The position numbers were made by a program, and so were the translations under genes. DNA of 64,000 nucleotides from Thermococcus alcaliphilus. Lineage in GTDB: Archaea > Methanobacteriota_B > Thermococci > Thermococcales > Thermococcaceae. How positions within the stretch are numbered: position 1 is the stretch's first letter; every line of letters begins with the position of its first letter. The notes beneath the pieces were generated by a model that ran no database searches, was not told the origin of the DNA, and saw only the letters and a program-made list of their open reading frames with translations. The stretch lies in contig NZ_JAMXLV010000024.1 of NCBI RefSeq assembly GCF_024054535.1, positions 62,001 through 126,000 on the forward strand, read 5' to 3'. Positions 45,189 through 52,226 of the stretch are shown here, piece by piece.

Positions 45189-45197
45189 GGTGAGAGT

Positions 45198-45578
45198 ATG
45201 GAACTCCTTGTACTTGGTGGGATAGCCCGGAGAACCCTTGATCAACTTTTAAGAAACCCTTATAGAACAGTAGAGGTGAGGAGTGCAAGAAACGTTATTG
45301 TTACTCGAAAATTAAAGCCAGGAGAAAGGGTATTCTTAACCTATGAAACCCCTCAAGACATAACCCGCGGAACAGAGGGGATAATAGCGGAAGTGTTAAA
45401 GATAGAAGAGATGGAACAGAGGATACCTTGGGAAGAGAGCGATGAGCGAGAAGTTACCGTGTGCAGAATACAGCTAAGGCTTGTGGGACTGGGGAAGGTA
45501 ATTGAAGTTTCAAGCGAAGACAACGTAATGAAGGTAAAAGTTAGAGAAATGCTTCCACAGGAAATGGCAATGGGTTAG
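45198..45578 (+). CDS. DUF473 family protein
   Basis: 126 residues: MELLVLGGIARRTLDQLLRNPYRTVEVRSARNVIVTRKLKPGERVFLTYETPQDITRGTEGIIAEVL is a beta-rich archaeal protein known as DUF473. Function unknown; PUA-like fold is possible. GGTGAGAG before ATG 45198. Same operon as the PAC2 gene (9 bp). Overlaps nucS tail to tail by 4 bp. Confidence 0.88.
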   Translation: MELLVLGGIARRTLDQLLRNPYRTVEVRSARNVIVTRKLKPGERVFLTYETPQDITRGTEGIIAEVLKIEEMEQRIPWEESDEREVTVCRIQLRLVGLGKVIEVSSEDNVMKVKVREMLPQEMAMG

Positions 45579-46327
45579 TCAAAAAGAGTTTTTTGCCTTC
45601 CCCTTTTGGATTTTCCCCTTTTTGGAGGGGTCAGCTTTCTAAACTCCAATCCTTCTTTTTCCAGAAGTTTTTTGGCACCGGAAGTTAGAGACGGAGCAAC
45701 CAAAATGCCGCGCACTTTTTCATGCTCTTCCTTCATAGCCTCGACATATCTCTTTAGCTGGCTGACAGCATGTAAATCAGCCCTCCTGCGCTTGAGCTCA
45801 AGGATAACAATGTTTCCCTCTTTGTCCACTCCAAGAACGTCCACGATTCCATGCTTTATGGGCTTCTCCTTGAATAGCGGTTTAAAGCCGTCTTCAATAA
45901 GCGAAGGGTTCTCAAAGATTAGATCCGCCATTTCAGCTTCACTACCCGTTAATGCTAACTCCTCATAGTCTTCCGCCTGAAAATAGGATATAAGGTAAAC
46001 ATGGAGGAGTTCCACTTCAAGAATCTCCCGAGGCTTTCGCCGGATGCTCCTTAGGAATATCTTGTCTTCTTTTACTTCAAGCCCGACAGAGCTCCCAGGG
46101 GGTTGCCAATTGACAGGCTCTCGCTTTTCCTTTTGGTGAATTAAAAAGGAGCCATCAGGCTTTATTAATATAACTCTATCACCTGGGCCGAGTTCACTCT
46201 TGGCCCTCCCATCGTAAAAAACTCTACAATGGGCAAAAATATTTACTATAGCCTCTTTTGAAAGGGCCCGGTTGAAAATATTCACGATCTCTTCGTAAGT
46301 TGGGTTCAGCTTTGCCTCTACTTTCAT
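45575..46327 (-). CDS. nucS: NucS/EndoMS mismatch endonuclease
   Basis: 250 residues. N-terminal DNA-binding half (IVNIFAHCRVFYDGRAKSELGPGDRVILIKPDGSFLIHQ) and RecB-like C-terminal nuclease: EAEMADLIFENPSLIEDGF, GIVDVLGVDKEGNIVILELKRRRADLHAVSQLKRYV, with D and E-x-K active site. Ends QKTLFD, a PCNA-binding box. Cuts both strands at mismatches in the non-canonical archaeal mismatch repair. Own TATA near 46345-46355. Downstream of radA by 45 bp. Confidence 0.96.
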   Translation of the reverse strand: MKVEAKLNPTYEEIVNIFNRALSKEAIVNIFAHCRVFYDGRAKSELGPGDRVILIKPDGSFLIHQKEKREPVNWQPPGSSVGLEVKEDKIFLRSIRRKPREILEVELLHVYLISYFQAEDYEELALTGSEAEMADLIFENPSLIEDGFKPLFKEKPIKHGIVDVLGVDKEGNIVILELKRRRADLHAVSQLKRYVEAMKEEHEKVRGILVAPSLTSGAKKLLEKEGLEFRKLTPPKRGKSKRGRQKTLFD

Positions 46328-46372
46328 GGATCCTCAAAGGAAATTTAAAAAAGGGTTTAAAAGGTTAAAGGG

Positions 46373-47440
46373 CTAATCCTCAATTCCTTTTTCAGTGATC
46401 CTAAACGCCGCTTCTCCTTCAGGTAGATGTGGGGAGTCTATAAGTCTTGCAACCCTCTTTCCAGCCTTTCCTTTCCTTAAATAAACTCTAACAGTGGCGG
46501 AGTGTGCTAAGATATGACCGCCTATTGGTCTTGTTGGATCGCCAAAGAATGCATCGGGTCTCGCTTGAACCTGGTTGGTAACGAATACTGCTATATCGTA
46601 AAGGTTGGCCAAACGATGGAGGTCAGCTAAGTGCTTGGCGAGCTTTTGTTGCCTCTCTGCTAATGTCCCCCTCCCCACGTATTCGGATCTAAAGTGTCCT
46701 GTGAGAGAATCCACGACAAGAAGTTTAACCGGCCTGTCGCTTGCAGCCTTTTGTTTAATGATTTCCTCCGCTTTTTCTACAAGGAGCATTTGATGGTTGG
46801 AGTTAAATGCCCTAGCAACGTAAATGTTCTTTAATACTTCCTCTGGATCCATACCCCTGTTTTCTGCTATTTGCTTTATTCTTTCTGGCCTAAATGTATT
46901 CTCGGTATCAATCCAAATCACACTCCCATTCAAGCCACCCTCTTCTGGGGGCTTTTGGACGAGAACAGCCAATGTATGGGCTAATTGAGTCTTTCCCGAG
47001 CCAAATTCTCCAAATACCTCTGAAATGGCTTGTGTTTCAATTCCACCGCCGAGAAGCTTATCCAAGGACTTGCTTCCGGTAGTAATCTTGCCCACAACAG
47101 CTCTCTTTTTTAAATACTCGTCGGCACGCATAAAGGTCCCGATATTGGCAGCTTCTCTCGCGGCTTGAATGATCTTTAGAGCAGCCCCTTCACTTATTCC
47201 AGCAAGCTCTTTTAGTTCCAAAGGAGATGCAACTGCTATTGCTTCCAAACTATCATAACCTGCCTCCCTAAGCTTTTCAGCAGTTGCAGGTCCAACTCCG
47301 GGGAGATCTTCCAAGCTTCTTATTTCCTTCTTTTTGGTTGCTTCTTTATTTGCTTCAATTGACAATTCTTCAAGATCGTCGAGCTCTTCAAACTCTTCAA
47401 GCTCTTTAATTTCATCCTCAACTTTCTTTTTTCTCGCCAT
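46373..47440 (-). CDS. radA: RadA recombinase
   Basis: About 355 residues from ATG 47440 (GGGTGAT upstream). Charged N-tail, helix-hairpin-helix ([43 protein letters not shown]), polymerisation motif [13 protein letters not shown], Walker [16 protein letters not shown], Walker [13 protein letters not shown]1/L2 region [24 protein letters not shown]. No intein, unlike some relatives. Catalyses strand exchange on single-stranded DNA. Confidence 0.97.
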   Translation of the reverse strand: MARKKKVEDEIKELEEFEELDDLEELSIEANKEATKKKEIRSLEDLPGVGPATAEKLREAGYDSLEAIAVASPLELKELAGISEGAALKIIQAAREAANIGTFMRADEYLKKRAVVGKITTGSKSLDKLLGGGIETQAISEVFGEFGSGKTQLAHTLAVLVQKPPEEGGLNGSVIWIDTENTFRPERIKQIAENRGMDPEEVLKNIYVARAFNSNHQMLLVEKAEEIIKQKAASDRPVKLLVVDSLTGHFRSEYVGRGTLAERQQKLAKHLADLHRLANLYDIAVFVTNQVQARPDAFFGDPTRPIGGHILAHSATVRVYLRKGKAGKRVARLIDSPHLPEGEAAFRITEKGIED

Positions 47441-47482
47441 AGTTATCACCCATAAGCATGATTCTACATAGTAGTGGATTCA

Positions 47483-47497
47483 AAGTGCTTATATATT
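47483..47497 (-). promoter_or_regulatory. promoter of radA
   Basis: AAAAATATATAAGCA on the minus strand lies about 50 bp before ATG 47440, placing the start of transcription near 47465. The palindrome array begins about 100 bp further upstream. Confidence 0.55.
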
Positions 47498-47593
47498 TTT
47501 CCCATGCCCGAAAAAAGGACTTAAAAGCTGAAAATTACAAAACCATTGATTAGTAAAGCTAGAATACAAAAATAAAGGCCCTAAGTTTGAGAT

Positions 47594-47614
47594 TTCCAGT
47601 GGAAATGAAACTCT
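47594..47614 (+). repeat. 21-bp repeat, copy 1 (palindrome TTCCAGTGGAA)
   Basis: Palindromic core at 47594-47604 followed by ATGAAACTCT. It overlaps the stop codon of the channel remnant. Matches the copy at 49605-49625 at all 21 positions on the opposite strand. Confidence 0.7.
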
Positions 47615-47738
47615 ACTTTGCAGACTTGATAACCAACAGCTTTGCACCTTCTGGAATCGGCTCATCAAGAGGTGGCACGAGGTGAATTTCTTCTTTTGCA
47701 TAACCAAGGAGGAACAAACCGTTTCCTCCTGCACCTAT
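47613..47738 (-). pseudogene. 3' remnant of a potassium channel/RCK-like gene
   Basis: Reading leftward from about 47738 the frame gives GAGGNGLFLLGYAKEEIHLVPPLDEPIPEGAKLLVIKSAK and stop (47613-47615). The second half looks like the end of a TrkA-C/RCK domain ('P.....L.EG.KLLVI'). It lies in a different frame inside the tail of tnpB. The matching N-terminal remnant is at 49284-49427. The pore and most of the RCK domain are missing between them, so the locus suffered a deletion as well as an insertion. Confidence 0.6.
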
Positions 47739-49047
47739 TTTGTTGCAGTCCTTGACTAATTATCACTAACGAGTTCTTGTGGTGCAGGAGGTTAGCCTCA
47801 AGAGAGAGCATCACAGGACTCACCGAGTCCTCAACTCTCCCGTCATTGACCTTCGGGCTGAACGGAAACAGCCCCAAAAGGTTTTGAACAGCAACAAAAT
47901 CCCTATCAGCCTTGAAACCACAAATTGGACACTTGAGAACCCTCCGACGCAGAGCGTCGTCATCAGGCTTTACACGAAAAGCACCACAATGCGGACAAAC
48001 CTGAGAAGAATAAAAAGGATTAACGAACACGACAGAAACACCATATTCAACAGCCTTCTCAAAGACAAACCTCTGGAACCCATTCATACTAATATTGTGA
48101 AGTGTATCCCTTAGCCTCTTCTCGTTCTTCCTTCTCTTTCCTGTAATCCTCTGGTTGAAGTTCTTGGGGACAGCCTCAAGGACAATGGTAGTGTTCAACT
48201 CTTTGGCAATTTCAACGAGCCTCTTTGCTAATTTCCTCTGCAAGTCAATCCTCTTGTTCATCTTCCGCCCACCAAACTTCTTGAGGAGTTTCTTACACTT
48301 CCTCGAAGGAGTCTTCCTCTTCCAACCAACCAAGTGAGATTCCTGAATACTTTTCCTCACGCCAGAATAAAACCTAGTCATTCTACCTAAATCCGTCCTA
48401 ACTTGAATCAAAAACTCTTGAGTGCCAAAGGAAACATTATCAGCATTGTAATCTACGCTCAGGAAATTTCCAGTTGGTTTAAGTTCATCAAACTCTTTTT
48501 CGAAGACAAAATACGCAAGAACTTTCCTCTCTTTCTCAACAACACGGAGTTTAACACCCGGTTTAATCTTCCAACCTTCATTGAGATACTTGAAGAAGAG
48601 TTTGTGCGGTTTTAAGGGAAGTTTTATCCTGCCCCCCTTAGTAGTTAGACCTATGATGAGAATCCTCTTCCCGTCCTTGAGGGCATTGAATTGCGGGAAC
48701 CTCCTGTAATCCCACAGAGTGTCGTCCAGCCAGAGAGAGACCCGTTTGATGACTGGTTTTTCTGTCCTAGTCTTCCCCTTCTTTTTCAGTTCGAGGAAAC
48801 TCTTTGCTCTTGTCACTGCATCCTGACAGACCGTGTAGTAATAGTGGGTTGGAAGATCGTACTCCTCCTTGAGTTTCTCGTAGAAGAGTTTCCTAAGTTT
48901 CAGGTGACTCCTCACTCTGCTCTCGACTGCATACTCGGTTAGGGACTCTAAAATCCTCGAGTATTCAGCATAAACTTCCTTTATTGTCCCAAACTTTTTT
49001 CTCGTGAGTGGGTAACTTTCAAGGACAATTGTTCGGGTTAGTTTCAT
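47665..49047 (-). CDS. tnpB: TnpB family RNA-guided nuclease
   Basis: 460 residues, different subfamily from the first copy. RuvC residues: D199 in SVDYNAD, E291 in VLEAVPKN, D381 in ADRDFVAVQN; zinc finger CPHC 351-354 and CPIC 373-376. About 30 extra residues at the C-terminus (LQQNRCRRKRFVPPWL) come from reading into the interrupted host gene; the natural end is probably near LLHHKNSLV. The ATG overlaps the stop of a 51-codon upstream gene. Catalytic set intact. Confidence 0.93.
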   Translation of the reverse strand: MKLTRTIVLESYPLTRKKFGTIKEVYAEYSRILESLTEYAVESRVRSHLKLRKLFYEKLKEEYDLPTHYYYTVCQDAVTRAKSFLELKKKGKTRTEKPVIKRVSLWLDDTLWDYRRFPQFNALKDGKRILIIGLTTKGGRIKLPLKPHKLFFKYLNEGWKIKPGVKLRVVEKERKVLAYFVFEKEFDELKPTGNFLSVDYNADNVSFGTQEFLIQVRTDLGRMTRFYSGVRKSIQESHLVGWKRKTPSRKCKKLLKKFGGRKMNKRIDLQRKLAKRLVEIAKELNTTIVLEAVPKNFNQRITGKRRKNEKRLRDTLHNISMNGFQRFVFEKAVEYGVSVVFVNPFYSSQVCPHCGAFRVKPDDDALRRRVLKCPICGFKADRDFVAVQNLLGLFPFSPKVNDGRVEDSVSPVMLSLEANLLHHKNSLVIISQGLQQNRCRRKRFVPPWLCKRRNSPRATS

Positions 49048-49283
49048 CCACTCTCAACCTCCCTGAGGAGTTTTTTAAATTCTTGCCTGCGAAGGTAGTT
49101 TACTCTATTCCAGACTTTGGAGCTGGTTAGGATTAACTCTTTGAGGGTTCTTTCTTGCTCTTTTGAGGGCTGGAGTTTTAGGGTTACTGTTCGCTTCATT
49201 TCAAGGTGTGGTATGTTTTTTAGGCTTTAAAATAGTTTTGCTTTCCTGTTTTCAGGCTAATTTTCAATTACTGCATCCCCGCC
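47739..49283 (-). mobile_element. second solo TnpB element, inside the channel gene
   Basis: Boundaries are estimated from where the channel remnants stop: near 47738 and near 49283-49296. No tnpA is present. Contents are a 51-codon gene and tnpB. The left end holds a GC hairpin (49277-49296). Target and ends are uncertain by tens of bases because the middle of the host gene is lost. Confidence 0.6.
49044..49199 (-). CDS. 51-residue TnpB N-terminal-like peptide
   Basis: ATG 49199 to TGA 49044, with TGA overlapping the tnpB ATG as ATGA. The peptide reads MKRTVTLKLQPSKEQ...SKVWNRVNYLRRQEF, the usual N-terminal helix region of TnpB proteins (compare YKFRIYPSKAQQEKML in the first element). tnpB downstream has its own different N-terminus. 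So this is either a leftover of another TnpB or a small coupled partner protein. Confidence 0.6.
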   Translation of the reverse strand: MKRTVTLKLQPSKEQERTLKELILTSSKVWNRVNYLRRQEFKKLLREVESG

Positions 49284-49296
49284 CTAAAGGGCGAGG
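49277..49296 (-). repeat. GC hairpin at the left side of the second TnpB element
   Basis: CCCCGCCC, TAAA, GGGCGAGG: an 8-bp stem with one mismatch, nearly the same as the right-end hairpin of the first element. Here it lies on the 5' side of tnpB, next to the channel remnant. It may belong to an older, lost neighbour element. Confidence 0.5.
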
Positions 49297-49427
49297 CTTT
49301 CAAAAGAAAAAAATAAGGCCAAGATTATCGCAAGCAAAACCACAGCTAAGGCAAGAGCGAATATTTTGCTCCTTTTTAGCTTTATCCTTATCTTCAAAAG
49401 CCTTCTAACTAACGGAACGGGTATCAT
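49284..49427 (-). pseudogene. 5' remnant of a potassium channel-like gene
   Basis: ATG 49427 starts MIPVPLVRRLLKIRIKLKRS, then one hydrophobic helix (IFALALAVVLLAIILALFFSF), then the frame enters the element hairpin and stops at 49284. A short basic leader followed by the first membrane helix is how two-helix archaeal K+ channels with an RCK domain begin. The 3' remnant at 47613-47738 fits the end of such a protein. Confidence 0.55.
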
Positions 49428-49467
49428 TGCATTAGAAGTTAAGGTCTAACCTTAAAAAGCTTCACTT

Positions 49468-49488
49468 TTCCAGTGGAAATAAAACACC
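49468..49488 (+). repeat. 21-bp repeat, copy 2
   Basis: Exact palindrome core TTCCAGTGGAA, flank ATAAAACACC; 18 of 21 match the consensus. 68 bp from copy 3 in the same direction. Confidence 0.65.
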
Positions 49489-49535
49489 ACAATTTTGGAT
49501 AATAACGATTGAGTTAATACATCAATGTTCAAAAG

Positions 49536-49556
49536 TTCCAGTGGAAATAAAGCTCT
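49536..49556 (+). repeat. 21-bp repeat, copy 3
   Basis: Exact core TTCCAGTGGAA with flank ATAAAGCTCT; 19 of 21 match the consensus. Confidence 0.7.
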
Positions 49557-49604
49557 TTTTCCATGCCCATCTAAGCGTTCATAAAATTATCTAACAAACC
49601 CCTC

Positions 49605-49625
49605 AGAGTTTCATTTCCACTGGAA
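49605..49625 (-). repeat. 21-bp repeat, copy 4, inverted
   Basis: Exact 21-bp match to copy 1 on the opposite strand; centre at 49620. Confidence 0.7.
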
Positions 49626-49877
49626 CCTTGTTTTGAAAAATGGACGGATTTTGCGAATGAAGAAAATGCAAAAAGCATTTAAAAAGGCATTTAGCATTTA
49701 CAAATATTAATTTGTTCACGATGCTTAAATGATAAACGAAGGATAGTTATTATCTTTACCATTTATTTATGTCATATTTGAACAATGTTCATAGATAAGT
49801 ATATATGTCCAAAAACACAGAAATAATGGGAGTGTTTACACCAATTTAATAACAAAGGAGTTGGTGTTTTGCGCCGC

Positions 49878-49898
49878 TTCCACAGGAAATACAACTCT
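49878..49898 (+). repeat. 21-bp repeat, copy 5, diverged
   Basis: TTCCACAGGAA core with flank ATACAACTCT; 17 of 21 match. Located at the start of the frame open from 49869. Confidence 0.5.
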
Positions 49899-50099
49899 GG
49901 GGGGCTAAGCTACTGTTTAACAATTAACTTTTTGGTAAACATTTTCGTTGAATCCGATGTATATCTAAGACCATCACTGTTCTTATTTTGGAGTACATCT
50001 CTGTTCATTATCTTCTCCATAGGAAACAAGAAATGGATTGCTCAGTGTTTGTTAATTGTAAAATTCCCACGTGGCTTTTGTATTCTTCATGGGCATTGC

Positions 50100-50110
50100 T
50101 TCCATTGGAA
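50100..50110. repeat. palindrome TTCCATTGGAA
   Basis: Exact core; flank not conserved. 35 bp before the YbjN-like start. A further near-copy TTCCTGTGGAA is at 50152-50162 inside the gene. Confidence 0.55.
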
Positions 50111-50113
50111 GAG

Positions 50114-50124
50114 TGAGTTTAAAT
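50114..50124 (+). promoter_or_regulatory. TATA box predicting a leaderless start
   Basis: AGTTTAAATAC lies about 26 bp before ATG 50145, so the mRNA may begin at the ATG itself. No ribosome site precedes this ATG. Confidence 0.45.
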
Positions 50125-50144
50125 ACTTCAAAGTTCAACTTCAT

Positions 50145-50753
50145 ATGGTGGTTCCTGTGGAAGTACTCAAATGGTTGGAAGAAGGACATGACAATGCGAG
50201 GGATATAGTGGACCTTCCTTGGAAAGTGACAAAAAAAGCAGAAGGGGTTTATTTGGCAGAATACCCCAAAATCCCCTTTGTTCTCAACATAGTAATAACT
50301 GATGAGTTCGTTCACCTCATAGTTCCTCTCGGATTGGAAACAGTCGCCTTAGAACTGCCGGAGCGCTTGAAAGTTTACCATACCCTCTTGATGCTGAACG
50401 ATAGGCTAAATCTGATAAAGTTCTGCATAACTGGGATGAATGAGGAGATAACCTTGAGGGTTGATTTGGACAGGAAAACTCTTGGAAAAGGGGAATTTAA
50501 CGATGCTCTTACAAGTCTCTTGATAGGTTTGAATCAGGTTATAGCTGCCTTGGGGCTTGAAGAAGAGTTCGCTAGGGCAGTTTTTGAGAGAGTTGCAATG
50601 ATGGTGCTGGAAAGACTTGAAAAGGGTGCCAAAAAAGAAGAAATTCTGAACTTTTTGGTAGTTAAGGTTGGGATGGATCCAAGAGATGCCGAGGAATTCT
50701 TGGAGAAGATAATTGAGACTAAAAGCCCAAAAGAGGATATTGGTTACTTTTAA
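50145..50753 (+). CDS. YbjN/Tir-chaperone-like protein
   Basis: About 202 residues. The middle (KIPFVLNIVITDEFVHLIVPLGLETVALELPERLKVYHTLLMLNDRLNLIKFCITGMNEEITLRVDLDRK) has the alternating pattern of YbjN-like folds (related to type III secretion chaperones), which bind partner proteins. The last 40 residues form a helical tail (KEEILNFLVVKVGMDPRDAEEFLEKI). The start at 50145 is given by the TATA spacing; the frame is open to 49869. Stop abuts the stop of the converging PIN gene (50753/50754). Confidence 0.65.
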   Translation: MVVPVEVLKWLEEGHDNARDIVDLPWKVTKKAEGVYLAEYPKIPFVLNIVITDEFVHLIVPLGLETVALELPERLKVYHTLLMLNDRLNLIKFCITGMNEEITLRVDLDRKTLGKGEFNDALTSLLIGLNQVIAALGLEEEFARAVFERVAMMVLERLEKGAKKEEILNFLVVKVGMDPRDAEEFLEKIIETKSPKEDIGYF

Positions 50754-51752
50754 CTACCTTTCAATTTTTAATTCCATCAGCCTTCTGCACAAGCTCCAGT
50801 GGAAATGAAACTCTTGATGTATGTCCTTCTTAAAGACCAACTTCAATTCGTTTAGCCCAGTTTTTCCCCTAAATTCGCCAAACAAAAGCACGTTGTTCAT
50901 TTCTATAACACCAAAAACTGCCGCCAAATTGAAGATTAGGGTCCTCAGCTGGTAACCGGTTGCGTAGTGTTCGCTTAGCTCTTCGTGGGGATATTCAAAG
51001 AGAAAATATTCAACTCCTTCAATTTTTGCTATGTCAGTCATTGCGATATCTGCCGTTAAGAGAACTACGAGTGCTGGGGTGTTTTTATCGAATTCCTTCA
51101 AGGTCTTTATTATTAGTTCGTCGTTTGTGTTTGCCTTTTCATCAATGCTTTTTACCTCTATTATTTTGTCTTTTATCTTTTCGTATTCTTTTAGGGCTAT
51201 GTATGCAGCTTTCCTTGATTTCTTCATCCTCCTGTTGCTGAATTCTTGGAGCAAATACGAATTGTGGAGAATTTTCCTCAGCTCTTTTAATTGTGCTGGT
51301 TTGTACTTGAAGTTCATTGAGTTTTCTATTTCCTTCTTTACTAAATCTACTATTGCTATCTGGATTCCCTCTACTCCCTTGAGCTTGGATAAAAACGCAT
51401 GGTACAATAGGTTGGTATCCGGGGCAAAGATTATTCTTTTCGTGAGGCTCTTATATGCATTAAGCTTCTCTTGGAACTCATTAATGTTTGCGTAGTTTAC
51501 GATTCCACTGGAAAGGAAGCACTCATAAAAGTCTCTGTATGTGGGAAGATCATATAGATACCTTTCTTTTCCTCGAAGTACTTTATGAAATTCGTCTTCT
51601 TTGGCTAACACTCTTATTTTGTACCCCTCTCTGTAGGGAAACGCCTCTAAAAGCGGAATGTTGTAGAGGGGGCTGCTCACTCTTATTTTGCCTCTCATCT
51701 GGATTAAGTTGATGAGTATCTGAAGTTCAGGCTTCTCTATAATCTTTTCCAT
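50754..51752 (-). CDS. PIN-domain nuclease paired with a CARF-like protein
   Basis: 332 residues. The first ~105 residues are an unrecognised alpha/beta region. Then a PIN domain: D112 in FAPDTN, E141 in KKEIEN, D211 in NDELII, D235 in LTADIAMTDIA, so the acidic site is complete. A ~95-residue C-terminal part follows. The gene overlaps the CARF-like gene by 16 bp, with GGAGGG upstream of its ATG: co-translated. It carries palindrome copies at 50794 (inside codons for HFHW) and 51503. It is not a VapC in length or context. Confidence 0.85.
   Translation of the reverse strand: MEKIIEKPELQILINLIQMRGKIRVSSPLYNIPLLEAFPYREGYKIRVLAKEDEFHKVLRGKERYLYDLPTYRDFYECFLSSGIVNYANINEFQEKLNAYKSLTKRIIFAPDTNLLYHAFLSKLKGVEGIQIAIVDLVKKEIENSMNFKYKPAQLKELRKILHNSYLLQEFSNRRMKKSRKAAYIALKEYEKIKDKIIEVKSIDEKANTNDELIIKTLKEFDKNTPALVVLLTADIAMTDIAKIEGVEYFLFEYPHEELSEHYATGYQLRTLIFNLAAVFGVIEMNNVLLFGEFRGKTGLNELKLVFKKDIHQEFHFHWSLCRRLMELKIER
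50794..50814 (+). repeat. 21-bp repeat, copy 6, inside PIN gene
   Basis: CTCCAGTGGAA core with flank ATGAAACTCT; 20 of 21 match copy 1. On the coding strand it encodes part of the PIN protein C-terminus (residues about 314-320). Confidence 0.65.
51503..51513. repeat. palindrome TTCCACTGGAA inside PIN gene
   Basis: Exact core; falls near codons 80-83 of the PIN protein. Confidence 0.55.
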
Positions 51753-52216
51753 CTTCTGCCCTCCATAAAGTCCTTTAGTTTTTGGATATGCAGAGGGATC
51801 ATCATGTAAGGCCTATTTGCATATTCCAAGTCTCTAAGTGAGAGGTAGAAGAGGTGTTCCACTTCCAGTGGAAGTGCATGGATAGCAGCTCCAGCCACTA
51901 AGGCTTTCCTTCCAGAGGTTATGTCAACAGAAACCTCATACCTTTCTTCTTTCAGCTTTTTGAGGAGTTCTCCTATCTTCTCATCCGCCTCAAGAAAGTT
52001 GTCTTCCTCTATTACCACCCATTCTATCTCCGGAGAAAAGTCGTATTCACTGGAAATTATATTCAGGGCTTCAACGGCTTTGGGAAGTTTTTCAGAATAG
52101 ATATCTTCCAGAAAGATGTAAATCTTGTCCGGCCTATAGCCCTGCATAACCACAGCATAATAGGAGTTTATCATGGCCCACGTTGACCTTCCGAGCATTG
52201 TGATGTATGCCTTCAT
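51737..52216 (-). CDS. CARF-like domain protein
   Basis: About 159 residues from ATG 52216. Pattern of a CARF (CRISPR-associated Rossmann fold) domain: beta-1 turn MLGRS (7-11) followed by a helix, and strand plus turn VDITSGRKALVAGAAIHA (97-114), the place where cyclic oligoadenylate binds ('D-x-T-x-G-x-K'). No effector domain in the same chain. The next gene is a PIN nuclease, so the two may form a split CARF effector. It carries a palindrome at 51863-51873. No cas gene or CRISPR array lies in the window. Ligand binding is inference. Confidence 0.7.
   Translation of the reverse strand: MKAYITMLGRSTWAMINSYYAVVMQGYRPDKIYIFLEDIYSEKLPKAVEALNIISSEYDFSPEIEWVVIEEDNFLEADEKIGELLKKLKEERYEVSVDITSGRKALVAGAAIHALPLEVEHLFYLSLRDLEYANRPYMMIPLHIQKLKDFMEGRRWKRL
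51863..51873. repeat. palindrome TTCCAGTGGAA inside CARF-like gene
   Basis: Exact core; extends to CTTCCAGTGGAAG, a 13-bp palindrome around one base. A weaker relative, TTCACTGGAA, is at 52046-52055. Confidence 0.6.
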
Positions 52217-52226
52217 AGGCTCCACT

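Larger units (their letters stand above)
49428..50144. other. AT-rich region with repeated palindromes
   Basis: About 700 bp without a firm gene. It holds five palindrome copies (49468, 49536, 49605, 49878, 50100), direct repeats of GCATTTA around 49672-49700, and a TATA-like AAGTATATATGTCC at 49799-49811. A frame open from TTG 49869 through to the YbjN-like gene would add 92 residues with two hydrophobic helices; AAGGAG at 49855-49860 could serve it. Whether this is a true N-terminal part or decayed DNA is unclear. Confidence 0.6.

Noticed and set aside
46373-47440. Possible intein or insertion in radA
   Set aside because: All RecA-fold motifs are contiguous and length is normal.
49468-49625. 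Three evenly placed repeats (about 68 and 79 bp apart) as a CRISPR array
   Set aside because: The third is inverted, repeats are only 18-21 bp alike, spacing is uneven, and no cas genes are near. Kept as a dispersed palindromic repeat instead.
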